Shown here in pieces: positions 22,301-33,378 of a stretch of 64,000 bases of DNA (position 1 is the first letter of the stretch; every line of letters begins with the position of its first letter). The translations under genes were made by a program, and so were the position numbers. The notes beneath the pieces are model-generated. The model ran no database searches and was not told the origin of the DNA. It worked only from the letters and a program-made list of their open reading frames with translations. The DNA is from Alopecurus myosuroides (Eukaryota; Streptophyta; Magnoliopsida; Poales; Poaceae): contig CM054062.1 of the NCBI GenBank assembly GCA_028641055.1, forward strand, positions 174,722,380 to 174,786,379, in the 5' to 3' direction.

Positions 22301-22975
22301 CCAGCGGCAAGATGCGGTTCTACCGGCGGCGGTGATGCTCGGGTGCGCCAGCGACGTTGCTACCCAGGCGGGGGCGGGTTGCTCCGGTGTGCCAGCGGCG
22401 TTGCTACCCAGGCGGGGGGAGGGGGGGTGATGCTCCGGTGCGCTAACGGCGTTGCTACCCAGGCGGGGCGGCGATGCTCCGATGCGGTAGCGGCCATGCT
22501 ACCCAGGCGGTGATGCTCCGGTGCGGTAGCGGCGATGCTACCCAAGCGGGGCGGTGATGCTCCGATGCGCCAGTGGTGATGCTCCTGTGCGTCAACGGCT
22601 TTGCTACATAGGTCGTCTTCTCCGGCGGCGGCGGCGACGGAGATGCTCCCGAGGTTGCGCGACGATGCTCCCGACGGCGCCCGCTGATGCTCCCGACGGC
22701 GCCCGCCGATGCTCCCGGCGGCGCTCGGCGTTTGCTCTCGACACTTCCCGGAGTTGCTCCCGAGGTTGCCCGTTGATGCTCCCGACAGCGCCCAGCGGTG
22801 CTTCCGGCGGCGCTCGGGGTTGCTCTCGACGCTTCCCGGAGTTGCTCCCGAGGTAGCCGTCGATGCTTAGGAGGGCGTCCAAGGATGCTCCCGTCGCCGG
22901 CCGCCGATGCTCCCGACGACGCCCAACGATGCTCTCGACGCTTCTCGGAGATGCTCCCGACGACGATGGGGATTT
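22300..22975 (+). repeat. GC-rich degenerate tandem repeat (GATGCTCC / TTGCTACCC motif)
   Basis: Irregularly spaced copies of GATGCTCCCGACGGCGCCC-like and GTTGCTACCCAGGCGGGG-like units, roughly 18-45 bp apart. Several overlapping frames stay open because the unit lacks stops. The ORFs here (cysteine/arginine or alanine-rich) are products of the repeat, not recognised genes. Confidence 0.6.
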
Positions 22976-23515
22976 CCACGGCGGTGCTCTTAATGGCGCG
23001 GCGTCGGGTAGCGACCGTAGTCGGTCGTCTTCTCCGGCGGCGGCGGCGTGGAGTGACGTGCGTGCGGCGAGTGCTTTTTTTTCATTTTCAGGAGCATGAT
23101 ATTTTTTTCACGGAGAGAGGTGCGAGAGTGCGGGGGGAAGGACGTGTGCTGGGACACGTGTCAAGCTGTCGATCCGGGGGATGGAAACGCGGGATCCCCG
23201 GGGACGCTCAGCGCTGTCCTTCAAGGTTTCCGCACGAACGTGTTAAACACGGAACGTCGGACGCATAGCCGTTTCGTTTTTCTTATCTCCGACATCTCTT
23301 TTGATTTGGATGGATAAGGAGATGGCTCATGGCTACGTGCTCACGCAAAAGCCAGACCCACCAAAATATTTTTGAGCGGTGGTGTATTAAATGAATTTTC
23401 CTTGCTTACGACGACTCCATCAAAATGCCTTTGCACAATAAAGCAACCGACCGCTCAAACCAAACACTTAACCGGTGGATTAAAAAAAAATAGATTTTCT
23501 TTTTCAAATTTAGTA
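22976..23515. other. Unassigned DNA
   Basis: No gene or repeat recognised. It is GC-rich to about 23270 with an ACACGTGTC box near 23153 (a second TGACACGTGTCC lies near 21998), then AT-rich. Confidence 0.3.
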
Positions 23516-23639
23516 CTCCCTCTGTTTTTAAATAGACGAGTTCTATTTGTCTAAACATGTATGTATATGGACACTAAAACATGTTTATATACATGCATGT
23601 TTGGATAAACAGAAGTTATCTATTTTAGAACGGATAAAG
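23516..23639. mobile_element. Stowaway-like MITE
   Basis: About 124 bp with TA at 23514-23515 and 23640-23641. It begins CTCCCTCTGTTTTTAAATAG and ends with a diverged complement (CTATTTTAGAACGGATAAAG). The middle is partly self-complementary (ACATGTTTATATACATGCATG). Confidence 0.7.
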
Positions 23640-24162
23640 TAGTTGGCACTAATTCATCAAGTGACCTAAAAGTTTGGCCGCTTTGCCTAATTATGAAACT
23701 ACTCCATCGGAGTGCCTTTGTATTGTTAAGGGCATCTACAATGCTAGAGAGATGCTTAGAAATACAAACGTTTTTTCTTAAACACTAGTACTTTTTATAT
23801 AAGAAAGATGCTTAACTAGACACCTTCCTATAGAAATAAGCATTGGCAGAAAGTCTGTCTCTCTAACGCTATCTATAGTGGGCAGTATCATCACAACTTC
23901 ACTAGTATCATATGATACTACTAGTATATGATACTACCCACATAATGCATAGTATACTATAATAGTATCATAGTTGCATCATATTCATTTGTTTATAGAA
24001 ATTTATTGGCACATGGGTGCATATCCACCTGGTATTTAGAAACCAAATTTTAAAACATCGAAAAATTATGAAATAAAATTTCTTCACTTTCTATGTGTTT
24101 GCAAAGTCGTTTCACCAAGAATAGACATTTTTGTGACTTACCTAAAAAGGACAAAAAAAAAA
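23640..24162. other. AT-rich DNA with candidate MITE debris
   Basis: No gene. 23870-23990 holds repeated AGTATCAT/ATGATACT motifs in both orientations (TAGTATCATATGATACTAC), which suggests a small foldback element of unknown family. The rest shows nothing recognisable. Confidence 0.3.
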
Positions 24163-24750
24163 TGTCGGCGTTATCCAGAATTGGGTATCTCCCGGCACCC
24201 AGAAGGACGAACCAGAAGGGCCGGCCCAAAACCAGAGGCCCAAGTGGGACGAAGCGCATGACTACATCCGGAACGACGACCGCAATCCCATCCGGGCCCT
24301 AGAACCCGGATAAATGTATATTGTAGGTTTAGTTGTTTGTGTGGATGATAATCCATGTAAGACCCGATCCGGCTCTCTATATAAAGTCGGACGGGAGAAA
24401 CCCTGGACAGATCAGATCATACTCGATCTACCTAGGTACTTGTAACTTGTGTCTGGCGATCCACCGTCATAGTTGATTTGCAGGAAGTAGGGAGCCCTCC
24501 GGCTAACCTGAACCTGGGTAAAACCATCGTGTCCTCGCCCAAAGCACTCCCCCGCGTACACTCCCCCATGGTTCCTTCCCGTAGAGATGGCTCCCCTTCC
24601 GGGAAACCTGATCATGGAACTCATCATTTGGCGCCCACCGTGGGCTAGCTACATCCGGGTGACCTTTAAGCCATGTCTTCTGGGCGGCATCGACGACGCC
24701 ATCATCGTCGGCACCGCCATCCCGGGACCCTACGGCGGTTACATCGTTGT
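24163..24750 (+). mobile_element. Gypsy LTR and PBS relic
   Basis: The likely LTR is 24163-24626, starting TGTCGGCG and ending TCATCA, with a TATA-like CTATATAAAG near 24377. It is followed at 24629 by TGGCGCCCACCGTGGG, a PBS-like motif typical of grass gypsy elements, and about 100 bp of internal sequence with an ATG-led short frame. The rest of the element is missing. Confidence 0.6.
24629..24644 (+). promoter_or_regulatory. PBS-like motif of gypsy relic
   Basis: TGGCGCCCACCGTGGG, two bases after the inferred LTR end. The matching tRNA was not identified. Confidence 0.5.
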
Positions 24751-25652
24751 TAATATAGAATCTTTATCTCACTTGTTGATTGGACTTTACACACTTGGAC
24801 TAATGGCACATCCGCTTATCCAAATTGATAGAAGAGCTGGCAGCGGGGTGCCCAGCCCCAAAATTGGTTGCTACAAATTTTCTTCACTCTTTTTGCCCTT
24901 GATTTATCAGTCAAGCATAATTGTGTAAACAAAATAGAACATGGATGATCTACTACCCCAGTAGCGTCCTTCAATGGGAGCCGCTCTTGTAAGGTCGAGT
25001 TGGCTTATGACGTACCGTATTGTTTGTTTATCATTCGTTGACATAAGCATACACCTCTCTAAAAATATATTTTCAATACCTATATTTTAATAAAATAAAA
25101 AGATCTAGCACATGAGTTAATCCCTACTTCACTCTGCGAAGGGCCTTTCTTTTACTTTTATGTTGAGTCTTCTTCTACCTTTATGCACAACTAAGAGAGC
25201 GTAGTTGTCATTCTGAGTATAATGTGCATCAGTCCCAAATATTATTATTGATTGATTCATGATATGTTATTACTTGCTCTCATTATTTGTTTCTAGTCAT
25301 CCACTTGAAATTTGAAGGTGTCCTGGTATTTATGTTTTGTTCCACTTTTAAGGACAAGCGAAATACCACTTTGCTATGTTTTCTTTATGATCGAAACAAA
25401 CGTATAACTTTCAAGTGCATTATTATGCATGATATTTTATTTGTGTTAATTTTCATGATGCAACATGATTGCAAATTTTCGTTGTTAAAATTATATTTAT
25501 CATGCTTGTGTTTAGAGAACTATGATCTTAGCTTGCAAATGTTTTTGCAAATATGATGATCAAGTTTATGTTGGTAGCATATCACCTCAGAAATTATTTT
25601 GTTTTGTCGTTTTACCTACTCGAGGACGAGTAGAACTAAGCTTGGGGATGCT
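24751..25652 (+). mobile_element. E2: 3' internal end of an Athila-like element
   Basis: Non-coding 3' region related to E1. It ends with CTCGAGGACGAGTAGAAC, AAGCTTGGGGATG and then the LTR. The same terminal motif precedes the LTRs of element C and E3, so these elements share a 3' end type (Athila-like, tRNA-Asp primed in C). Confidence 0.75.
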
Positions 25653-26459
25653 TGATACGTCTCAAACGTATCTATAATTTTTGACGTTCCATGTTATTTT
25701 CATGTCATATGCTACATGTTTTCTATACACTTTATGTCATTTTTATGGATTTCCTGGGAATAACCTATTAACAAGATGCCACAGGGCCAATTCCTGTTTT
25801 CTGTTGTTTTTTCTTTCAGAAAAGTTGTTCTAGAAATATTCTCGGAATTGGACGAAACAAAATCACAGGGTCTTAGAAATTTGTCACGTACACGGAGTCT
25901 GGAGGAAACCCGGAGGGGGGCCCTCGAGCCACCACACCATAGGGTGGCGCCCCCTGGCCGCGCCACCAGGTGGTGTGGCCCCCTGTCTTCCCACTGACGT
26001 TGCCCTTTCGCCTATTTAAGCTCCTCCTTGGGTTAACCCTAAATACGCGAGCCTCCATCACGAAAAGTTTTGTAGCCGCCGTCATCGTCAACCCTAGTTC
26101 GGGAGGGTTCTGAAGCTCACCCCTGCCGGGAGGGGGAATCATCACCATAGGGCTCTTCATCACCATGCCTGCCTCCGGAGTGATGCGTGAGTAGTTCATC
26201 CTTGGACTACGGGTCCATAGCAGTAGCTAGATGGTTGTCTTCTCCTCTTTATGTCTCATGTTTAGATCTTGTGAGCTGGCTAACATGATCAAGATCATAT
26301 GTTTGTAATGCTACATGTTGTTTTTACTGGGATCCGATGAATATTGAATGCTATGTCAAGTGATTATCAATCTATCATGTTTATGTTATTTATGATCTTG
26401 CATGCTCTCCGTTACTAGTAGATGTTCTGACCAAGTTGCATGCTCTCCGTTACTAGTAG
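25653..26459 (+). repeat. E2 LTR, truncated at its 3' side
   Basis: It starts TGATACGTCTC and aligns with the reverse strand of 59262-62447 (without its hAT insertion). The full LTR should be about 1.58 kb; only about half remains. TATTTAA at 26013-26019 is the candidate TATA box. The right end is a repair-type junction with element B. Confidence 0.8.
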
Positions 26460-26477
26460 TTAATGTTATTTATGATC
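26398..26477 (+). repeat. Filler-DNA junction between E2 LTR and element B LTR
   Basis: A 24-bp segment (TTGCATGCTCTCCGTTACTA plus GTAG) occurs at 26398-26421 and again at 26436-26459. A 15-bp segment (ATGTTATTTATGATC) occurs at 26383-26397 and 26463-26477. The second copies sit exactly at the join to B's LTR, as in end-joining repair that copies nearby template. Confidence 0.7.
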
Positions 26478-29284
26478 GCTACTGCTCTCCCTCCCTCTCT
26501 GCCTCCCCTGTGAGCTCTGAACCCTCACCCTAGCCCGACGGGTCGCCATCGCGCGCCGTCTCCTCGAGCACCCCCGTTGCCCTCTGTTTGGGCCTGGAGC
26601 TCCGCCGTGCTCCGCTCTTCCTCCTCGAGTTATTGCAGAGGCAGAGAGACCCCGGGTCATCGGAATTTCGTCGCCGTTCCCTCCATGGCCGTCGTCAAAT
26701 TTCGGTCACCGCCAGCGATTACGGCTCCTCCTTGCCACCCCGACCTGGCCATCACCTTCACGGTGAGCTCCTGAACCCGCAGGTGGTCTCTATCATCTCC
26801 CTCCCTCTCTGTATCCCCCCAACGGCCATACACTGCCGTCCGCCTCCGCGCAGGAGGACGTCGGTGAGCCTCCAGTGACCAAATGGTAGCGGCGCCGCCA
26901 CCCCTAGGTTCCCCTCGAGGTCCTCTCCGCCGTGGTACCATTTGAATCGCGAATTGCGCGCGAAATCGAAGAATTTCGAGTTCACCTGTGAGGAGCAGAG
27001 TAGGGTGATGTCACCATTGCGTCATGTTGACGTCACAAACCATTTTTCTTTTTATTCGGGAAAATGAATTTTACCTGACACGTGGACCCCACCTTTATTT
27101 GAATTACTGAAAATGAATAAAACTTGGATAATGAATATCTTTTAATCTGTAATTCAGAAAAATAAAATAAATATATGAAAATGTTCAGAAAAATGTAATT
27201 TATCTGAATATATCATTTTCACACATGTTTGACAAAGTTCAAAAATGATCATTATTTAATGTTGTTTAATTCATTTAAAATAGAGAAAATAAGTTTGTAT
27301 TCAATAAAATTAGAAAATTAAAAATTATATACCAAATTGCTAAAAATGACAATTGAAACCTAGTTGTGATGTTTTCAAACCCATTTGAGAAACTAAAATT
27401 ATACTCACTTTCAGAATTGCCCGAAGTGCCCCTCCGGGGTCTATTTCGGCCTAATATCAGTAAAATTGCATATCTATCATACGAACCCTAGCAACCCTAT
27501 CTACATGTTCAGAGCTTTATTTTAGTGCATTAACTTGCTCATGCATACATATTGTGCATTGCCTCGATGCCATGTGTTGATTGTTGTTCTCCTTTTCGGT
27601 GTTGTTCCCCCTCGGTAGAACGTGACCCCGAAGTGAAGGCCAACAACTCCAATGGTGAATACTTGATCTTAACCAATAAGTCAAGCACTTATTCCTGAAG
27701 CCTCTATCTGGTTTTCTTATAACCAAGGCAAGCATAACCTCTTATCTACTCATATATGATTTTCGAAGTGTTTTGGAATCTCATATATTGCATGCGGTTC
27801 AAAGTATTTATGGTCTTAGATAGATTTGTCCTATACTTGTTGCATCGCCTAAATATCCTGATCCACTGCTCCTAGCAGCTATAGGTTTGTTTGTGCGCGC
27901 CTCGTTAAAGCCTGTGAGTTTTGCTTAGCCATGCCTAGTGGACATATGATTCATCCGGTTGATGAATCTGGTCAATGCGTGAATCTTTTACGTCAGGTTG
28001 TTGTGATTTGAATTATCTTTGATGACTTGACTAAATAACGGCATGGATGTGAGGCCACAATCGGTAGTGGCGTTTTGTCCTGTTCATGCCCCTGGGAGCG
28101 AGTTCTCGTCTTCGAACCCAAGACTGAGCGTGCAACCACATGTGGGGCCTAACAGACCGCGCTCGACCAACTAACTTGTTTGGCCACATCCATGGGTCAC
28201 GTAGTTTGATATTTCTATCTGTTGTGAGTCAGAAAACGATTTGGAGAAAACTTAGGACGTGACCGGGACAAGTGATGGACGTACACGGATCTTGATCCCG
28301 ACTCACAGAACAGGTGCCGTCAGGAGGTGGCCAACTCCCTGTTGACGGGGTGGCCCTATTTGGGTTGACTCATGGATAGGGTCGAGCAAGGTAAAGGTCG
28401 TGGCCAGCCACCCTCTGCCGCGCTCCCAAGGAGCGTACATGTGGCGTTAAGAGTCGGATGGTACGTGTGGGTAAAGTGTATCCCCTGCAGGGATAAATCT
28501 CCTCAAGAAGCCGTGTCCACGGTTACGGACGACTTTGCAAGGATTCTGTGATCATAGATAACTTGAACGGAATGACTAAAACTTGTTAAAATGAATGAAG
28601 GGTGTCTCCTCAGAGATGCCGAGAGGGGTGATCCTTGTAGCATGTGAGGTTCTAGGAAATGAGATTGGTGGAATGAAAAGATGATGATTACATTAGTTGA
28701 GTTTCTCATCTGTTTTGAAAACATTCCATGTGTCGTGCTAATCTTCCTCGATTTGGAAAACAAAGATTGCTTTACGCAAAATAGCCTTCATAAAACCCTT
28801 TATGAAAACAACATATATATAATAGGTTAACTAAGTCTTGTTGAGTACCTCCCGTACTCAGGTTTGCTTAATTTGGTTCAGGTGAAGATCTCACTTCAGT
28901 GGTGGTTTCTCTTGGACATCGACGAGTAGTTTGGGGTTCCCCGGTAGCAGCCTAGAATCTATGGGCTGGGACGTCTCCTTATGTTGCGGCCTCTTAGGCC
29001 TTTTTTTGTTCTTGTTGATTAGCAACATAATTTTCGTTCTGTTTTCTGATGTAATGTTGGGTCGTGTGACCTCTGTTTGTAAAGTTGTACTCTAGTAATA
29101 CCTGTTTGATACAGCTTCAATGTCTAGAGTGTTGCTTTGATCGGTTGTTGGTTTCAAACTCACTGGTATACAGTTTTGGCTATGCATGCATAGTTGTCGC
29201 AGTCGAGGGGTTGTGGAGCCGATGATCCATTTTCGAGCATGCCCGCCGATGTGATTCGGCCTGGGGCTTGGTAACCCCAGTAAC
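26476..29284 (+). repeat. 5' LTR of element B, part 1
   Basis: It aligns with 54741-57545 of the 3' LTR. The left 470 bp are deleted at the filler junction. It is interrupted at 29284 by element D. The region 28480-28520 (CTGCAGGGATAAATCTCCTC) also resembles A's LTR at 3463-3483, so A and B LTRs are distantly related. No gene; GC-rich short ORFs near 26580-26940 are LTR sequence. Confidence 0.88.
29280..29284 (+). repeat. Target duplication of element D, left copy
   Basis: GTAAC. The right copy (41125-41129) reads ATAAC. The uninterrupted 3' LTR of B reads CAGTAACCC at the same place, so GTAAC is ancestral and the right copy has one substitution. Confidence 0.8.
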
Positions 29285-29510
29285 TGAAAGCTCATGATCC
29301 CTCTAATGATTTTGGTGATGATAACAACGCGGGTATCAACTATCTAACAATGCTGTTTTAGTCTGTGCAGCTGATCTTTCAGATGATTAATGATATACTC
29401 TTGTAAAAAGATCAAAAAGGAGTTCTACATTCTTGAAATATTGCCACCGGATTTTTCAGTGACTACACCGGAAATTCCGGTGCTTATGGGGCGGAATATC
29501 CAGCACTGGC

Positions 29511-29936
29511 ACCGGAATATTCCGGTCTTTCTGGCATCCTCAAAACGATCAAGTTTTTCTCCCACTGCCCGCGCACAGAAGCTGGGGAGGAAATTTGCCC
29601 CGGAAATTTCCGGTGCAAATATCCGGCCCTCTGGTACTTAGCAGAAAATGGAGTCTTCTCAATTGCCCGCGCACAGAGATAGGGGCGGAAATATTGTCCG
29701 GAAATTTCCGGGCCCGGAATATTCAAATGTCCGCCCCCCGGATTATTCAAAAATCCGGCCCCTGGTCCTTAGCAGTTTTTCAACTTGGGCTGGTGCCCGC
29801 GCGCAGAGATGGGGGGGGGGGAATGTTGGGGCGGAAATTTCCGCCCCCGGATATTTCAATTATCCGCCCCCCGGACTATTCAAAATTCCGGTCAGGCAGA
29901 CCGGAAATTTCCGGTGCTAACACCGGAATATTCCGG
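29511..29936 (+). promoter_or_regulatory. Cluster of GAAnnTTC palindromes in D's 5' LTR U3
   Basis: Seven GAAnnTTC units by eye: 29515, 29603, 29701, 29717, 29834, 29904 and 29926, all within 460 bp upstream of the TATA box. GAAnnTTC is the core inverted pair of a heat-shock element. Plant heat-shock factors usually want three adjoining half-sites, and most units here are pairs, so function is uncertain. Confidence 0.5.
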
Positions 29937-29973
29937 CCCTGGCAGACTGCAACGGTCAGAAATTGGAGGAGCC

Positions 29974-29980
29974 TATAAAT
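29974..29980 (+). promoter_or_regulatory. TATA box of D's 5' LTR
   Basis: TATAAAT in GAGCCTATAAATAGTTG, conserved in the 3' LTR at 40416-40422. Confidence 0.8.
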
Positions 29981-30691
29981 AGTTGTCTTCTTCCTCTAGA
30001 TAGGTAGCTCGTCCATTCCTCTCTCTCTCCTCCATTGTTGTAGAGCTCAAAATGCCCCGATCTCCCTCCTCCTCCAACCAAACTCGATATCCTTCAAGGA
30101 TCTCATGGAGGAGGACTAGATCTACCTTTCCACCAAGCCAAAACGTGTGTTCCCACACCACAACTCTTGGGATCTTGTAATCTCTTGGTTGCCTTGTCAT
30201 CCAAGGGAAACCCTACTGCTTGTAGCTTCCACCTTGTAGCAAGAAGCTTCGATTGTTGAGAGCCTCCATATCACTTGTGGAGTAGCCTCAACCCCTTGTA
30301 AAGGTTTGGTCAACGCCTTCAAGTCGACCTCATAGTGGAAACGAGAATCTCCCTCACCGGAGAAGCTCAAGGAGAACAAGGTGTGCACATCCGTGCTATT
30401 GAGGAGCGCCTAGGTGGCTCCCCACCTCTCCAACGTATACGTACTTCTTTCGAGAAGGAACTACGGGAAACATATCCTTGTCTCCGTGTTTTTCACTTGT
30501 TGTTATCTTGTGTCGTACCTTTATTTCTGTTGCTACTCGTTGCTTGTCACTTAGGGTGTTCACTTAGTTGCACATCTAGATAACCAAGCTTTTACTTTCC
30601 CAAAGCCCTCACTAAAAGTGAAAAAGAATTAAAATTTGTAGGTCACCTATTCACGCCCCCCCCCTCTAGTTGACCCTAGTGCACTTTCAAT

Positions 30692-30703
30692 TGGTATCAG
30701 AGC
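30692..30703 (+). promoter_or_regulatory. Primer-binding site of element D
   Basis: TGGTATCAGAGC, two bases after the LTR, complementary to initiator methionine tRNA. Confidence 0.9.
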
Positions 30704-30741
30704 CTCGGCTCTTTTATCGGGCTTAACCGCCTAAGAGTACC

Positions 30742-32190
30742 ATGGTCAACGGAGATGATCCCGAATCTTCTAAGGAGGAGCTCTCCAAAATGGCCGACAC
30801 TATAGCTAACCTAGAGACAACGGTTTGTACTTTCCAAACCCAATTGTCCAAGGTTAGCTCTAGTGTAGGCTCGGAGGTTTCCTCCATCAAGAAGATGTTG
30901 GAGAACATGATGGGTAAACCTAAGGGGGCATCGAACTCTCCCCATGTCACCGATGAGGATAGTTCGGAAGAGGAGACGATTCCTGACGATTCCCAAATCG
31001 AGGAGAACATTGCCAAAGCTAAGGCTAAAGCCACACAAAAGGCTAAAGCCAAGGCAAAGGAGAGTTCCGGTGGTTCCAAGTCTCAAACGGCTAATGGTTC
31101 CGGGGTCCACGCACAAGTCCCACCTCCTCAAAATTATGACACCATTCACCCAATTGTTTCCATGCCACACATTCTTAATGTTGGACTTTCTCCCATGCTT
31201 AACACTAACGAATTCTCTTCTTGGAAGTTTGAAATGGAGTCCCACATTTCTGGATCATGCACCGCATTGTGGAGGAGTGTGATTCATGGATTTCATCCGC
31301 ATGATCCGAGCAACTTGACTCCAAGGGAGGATGTGGAATCTCAACTCAACGAAACTGCTCTCGTTATTATCCAGAAGGCTCTCCCAAGGGAGCATCTCAC
31401 TCACATTCGTGGTTGCAAGACCGCCAAGGAAGCTTGGGACAAACTTGACACCTTGTTTCAAGGAAATGCTAGCATTCAATCTTCCAAGTATGATGTGGCC
31501 ATTGACATCTCCGAGAACTTCGTCATGCAAGAGGATGAGACTCCCGAAGAGCTCTATAGAAGAGTTGTCACTCTCGCCAACCAATTGAGAGACTTTGGAA
31601 AGGAAGAGATCTCCGATGTGTGGATAAAGAGGAAATTTGTCAAGGCTATCACACTCTTTGAGAAGAATCTCTCCACTAGTATTCGGACAAGAGCGGACTA
31701 CAACACTCTCAACTCCATTGGTGTTCTTAATGAGTTCATCGCAATCTCTCTCTCACACAAGAGTGCGGATGATGCTCTAGCTTGCTCTAGAGGGATGGGA
31801 AAGTCTCCCAATCTTGCATTGAAGTCAAAGGCAATGGATCAAGTTGATGAAAGTGAAGAAGAAGATGATGAAGAAGACTATGAAGACACCTATACGGGAG
31901 CTCACAAGTGCATTGCTCTCGCTATGCATGGATATTGGAAGAGATGGGAAGCTCACAAGGCCGGCTCTCCAAGACCTCCACGAAACATGAACTACAAGAA
32001 GAAGGGGGAGCGCCCAAGGACATGTTACAACTGTGGTAGCGCAAACCATTTCGTGAAGGAGTGCCCCTTTGAGCCAAGAGAAGAAAATGAATGCAAGCTT
32101 GTTCGCAAAAACAAGGCCAAGGCTCCACAAAACAAGAACTTCGCTAGAAGAGTGCCAAGGGCTCTCTACATTCAAGAAGGGCGGTTCTAG
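30742..32190 (+). CDS. Gag of element D
   Basis: 482 codons from an ATG in good context (TACCATGGT), 38 bp after the PBS. It forms the particle coat and binds the RNA. The middle (about 150-330) is a copia-type gag domain (WKFEMESHISGSC, then a LDTLFQGN-type helical part); a CCHC zinc knuckle CYNCGSANHFVKEC starts at residue 428. Lysine- and alanine-rich low-complexity sequence lies near 90-115, acidic near 365-385. The frame ends at a TAG at 32188; homologous coding continues in another frame, so this stop probably results from a nearby indel rather than being the natural end. Confidence 0.88.
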   Translation: MVNGDDPESSKEELSKMADTIANLETTVCTFQTQLSKVSSSVGSEVSSIKKMLENMMGKPKGASNSPHVTDEDSSEEETIPDDSQIEENIAKAKAKATQKAKAKAKESSGGSKSQTANGSGVHAQVPPPQNYDTIHPIVSMPHILNVGLSPMLNTNEFSSWKFEMESHISGSCTALWRSVIHGFHPHDPSNLTPREDVESQLNETALVIIQKALPREHLTHIRGCKTAKEAWDKLDTLFQGNASIQSSKYDVAIDISENFVMQEDETPEELYRRVVTLANQLRDFGKEEISDVWIKRKFVKAITLFEKNLSTSIRTRADYNTLNSIGVLNEFIAISLSHKSADDALACSRGMGKSPNLALKSKAMDQVDESEEEDDEEDYEDTYTGAHKCIALAMHGYWKRWEAHKAGSPRPPRNMNYKKKGERPRTCYNCGSANHFVKECPFEPREENECKLVRKNKAKAPQNKNFARRVPRALYIQEGRF

Positions 32191-33378
32191 AAACCTATAT
32201 CTCCGGAGATGAAGGAGAAGATGAAGTTTTAGGAGTGGCCCACGTCGCCGTTGCCACCATGTCATCTTCGTCGATTTCTCTATTTGAATCCCCCAATGAG
32301 ATTGTGGCTACCCGACCTACATGTCTTATGGCAAAAGCCACTTCGGTATGCTCTCCTAACTCTAAGACCATTACCACTAACCCTCCTTCATTATTGGATT
32401 GTGTTGAGAATGTTTGTGAGGAGGATAGTGAGGCCAAAGAGTTAGGCATTTGGCTAGCTAGCCTCAAAGGTGAGACTAAGGAGAAAGTAAATGCCCTCTT
32501 ACGGCAACTTGATGAGGCTAACTCTCTTGTAGATGAAAAGGAGGAAATTATCATGACCTTAGAAAGCCATGGAGGTCACTCTTGCAATGACAAAGAGCTA
32601 GAAAAGGCTCTTGAAAATGAGCGTTCCATTCGTGCATCTCTTGAGGAGAAATTGTCTAGTCTTGAAGAAAACTTTGCCATGAGTGTCTCTAAACTTAGGA
32701 ATGATAATACACAATCTCTTTCCATAATTAAAACTCTTGAACATGAAGAGTTGAAGCTAGGAATTGTTCACGAGGAATTAGTTGCTAGTCATGAAAAACT
32801 AAAAAAAGAGTTCATGTCTCTTAAAGAGATTCATGACAAGCTAACCAAGTCTCGTGACAATCTCCTAGCTCAACAATCAAACAAGCAAGCTATGTCATCC
32901 TCATCTACTTGCATGAATACATTGCCTATCATCTTGTGCAGTGCAACTAATCTTGTAGGAAGTGAGAAGAATCTCAATGATGTGACCCCTCAACAAGTCA
33001 CAAATGGGAAGGAGGGACTTGGCTATGTAGCCAAGTCCAAGAAGAAGTACAAGAAGAAGAACAAGAAGAAGGTCACCTCTTCCTCACAAGAAGTAAGGTT
33101 TGTGAAAGAGGGAGAGGTGGCCAAGGAAAAGGAGACCAACACCATTAAGGGTGGTGACACCTCTAGGGGGAGCACCACTCATAATGACTTTGCCGGAAAA
33201 TACAACCCATCTTATGTTCTTATGAAATCTAGAGATGGTCATGCGTATGATAAATATGTTGGTACTTCGTATGGTGATGATTATCATTGGAGTATTTGGG
33301 TTCCAAAGACCCTTGTCGCTAACAAAAGAGGACCCATTCAACAATGGGTACCTAAATCAAGACACTAATCTTTTGTAG
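32191..33378 (+). pseudogene. Gag-pol linker region of element D, frame-shifted
   Basis: The open frame here starts upstream of the first possible start (codons reading SGDEGEDEVLG just before 32235) and runs to a TAA at 33366. It is shifted by one relative to gag and to pol. It encodes a long, charged, coiled-coil-like segment (heptads around LEEKLSSLEENF) followed by a lysine run (KKKYKKKNKKK), as seen between gag and protease in SIRE-type elements. Two single-base shifts, near 32170 and near 33370, would explain the breaks. Confidence 0.75.

Larger units (their letters stand above)
29285..30689 (+). repeat. 5' LTR of element D
   Basis: 1405 bp, TGAAAG to CTTTCA. The U3 (about 29450-29940) is packed with short palindromes such as ACCGGAAATTTCCGGT and ACCGGAATATTCCGGT and with a repeated GCCCGCGCACAGA box (29568, 29665, 29797). 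TATA at 29974-29980 marks the promoter. Confidence 0.93.

Noticed and set aside
22113..23268. Several overlapping ORFs of 90-174 codons on both strands
   Set aside because: Products of the stop-poor GC-rich tandem repeat; cysteine- or alanine-rich repeats change frame freely and match no family.
26577..26985. GC-rich ORFs in B's 5' LTR and their counterparts at 54545-55164
   Set aside because: They lie in the transcribed GC-rich part of the LTR, are not conserved in frame between the two LTRs, and have no recognised domain.
29430..29980. Possible CRISPR-like or tandem-repeat array from regularly repeated CCGGAAATTTCCGG
   Set aside because: Spacing is irregular, units are short palindromes with varied centres, and they sit in the U3 of a retrotransposon LTR; this is a regulatory-type motif cluster.
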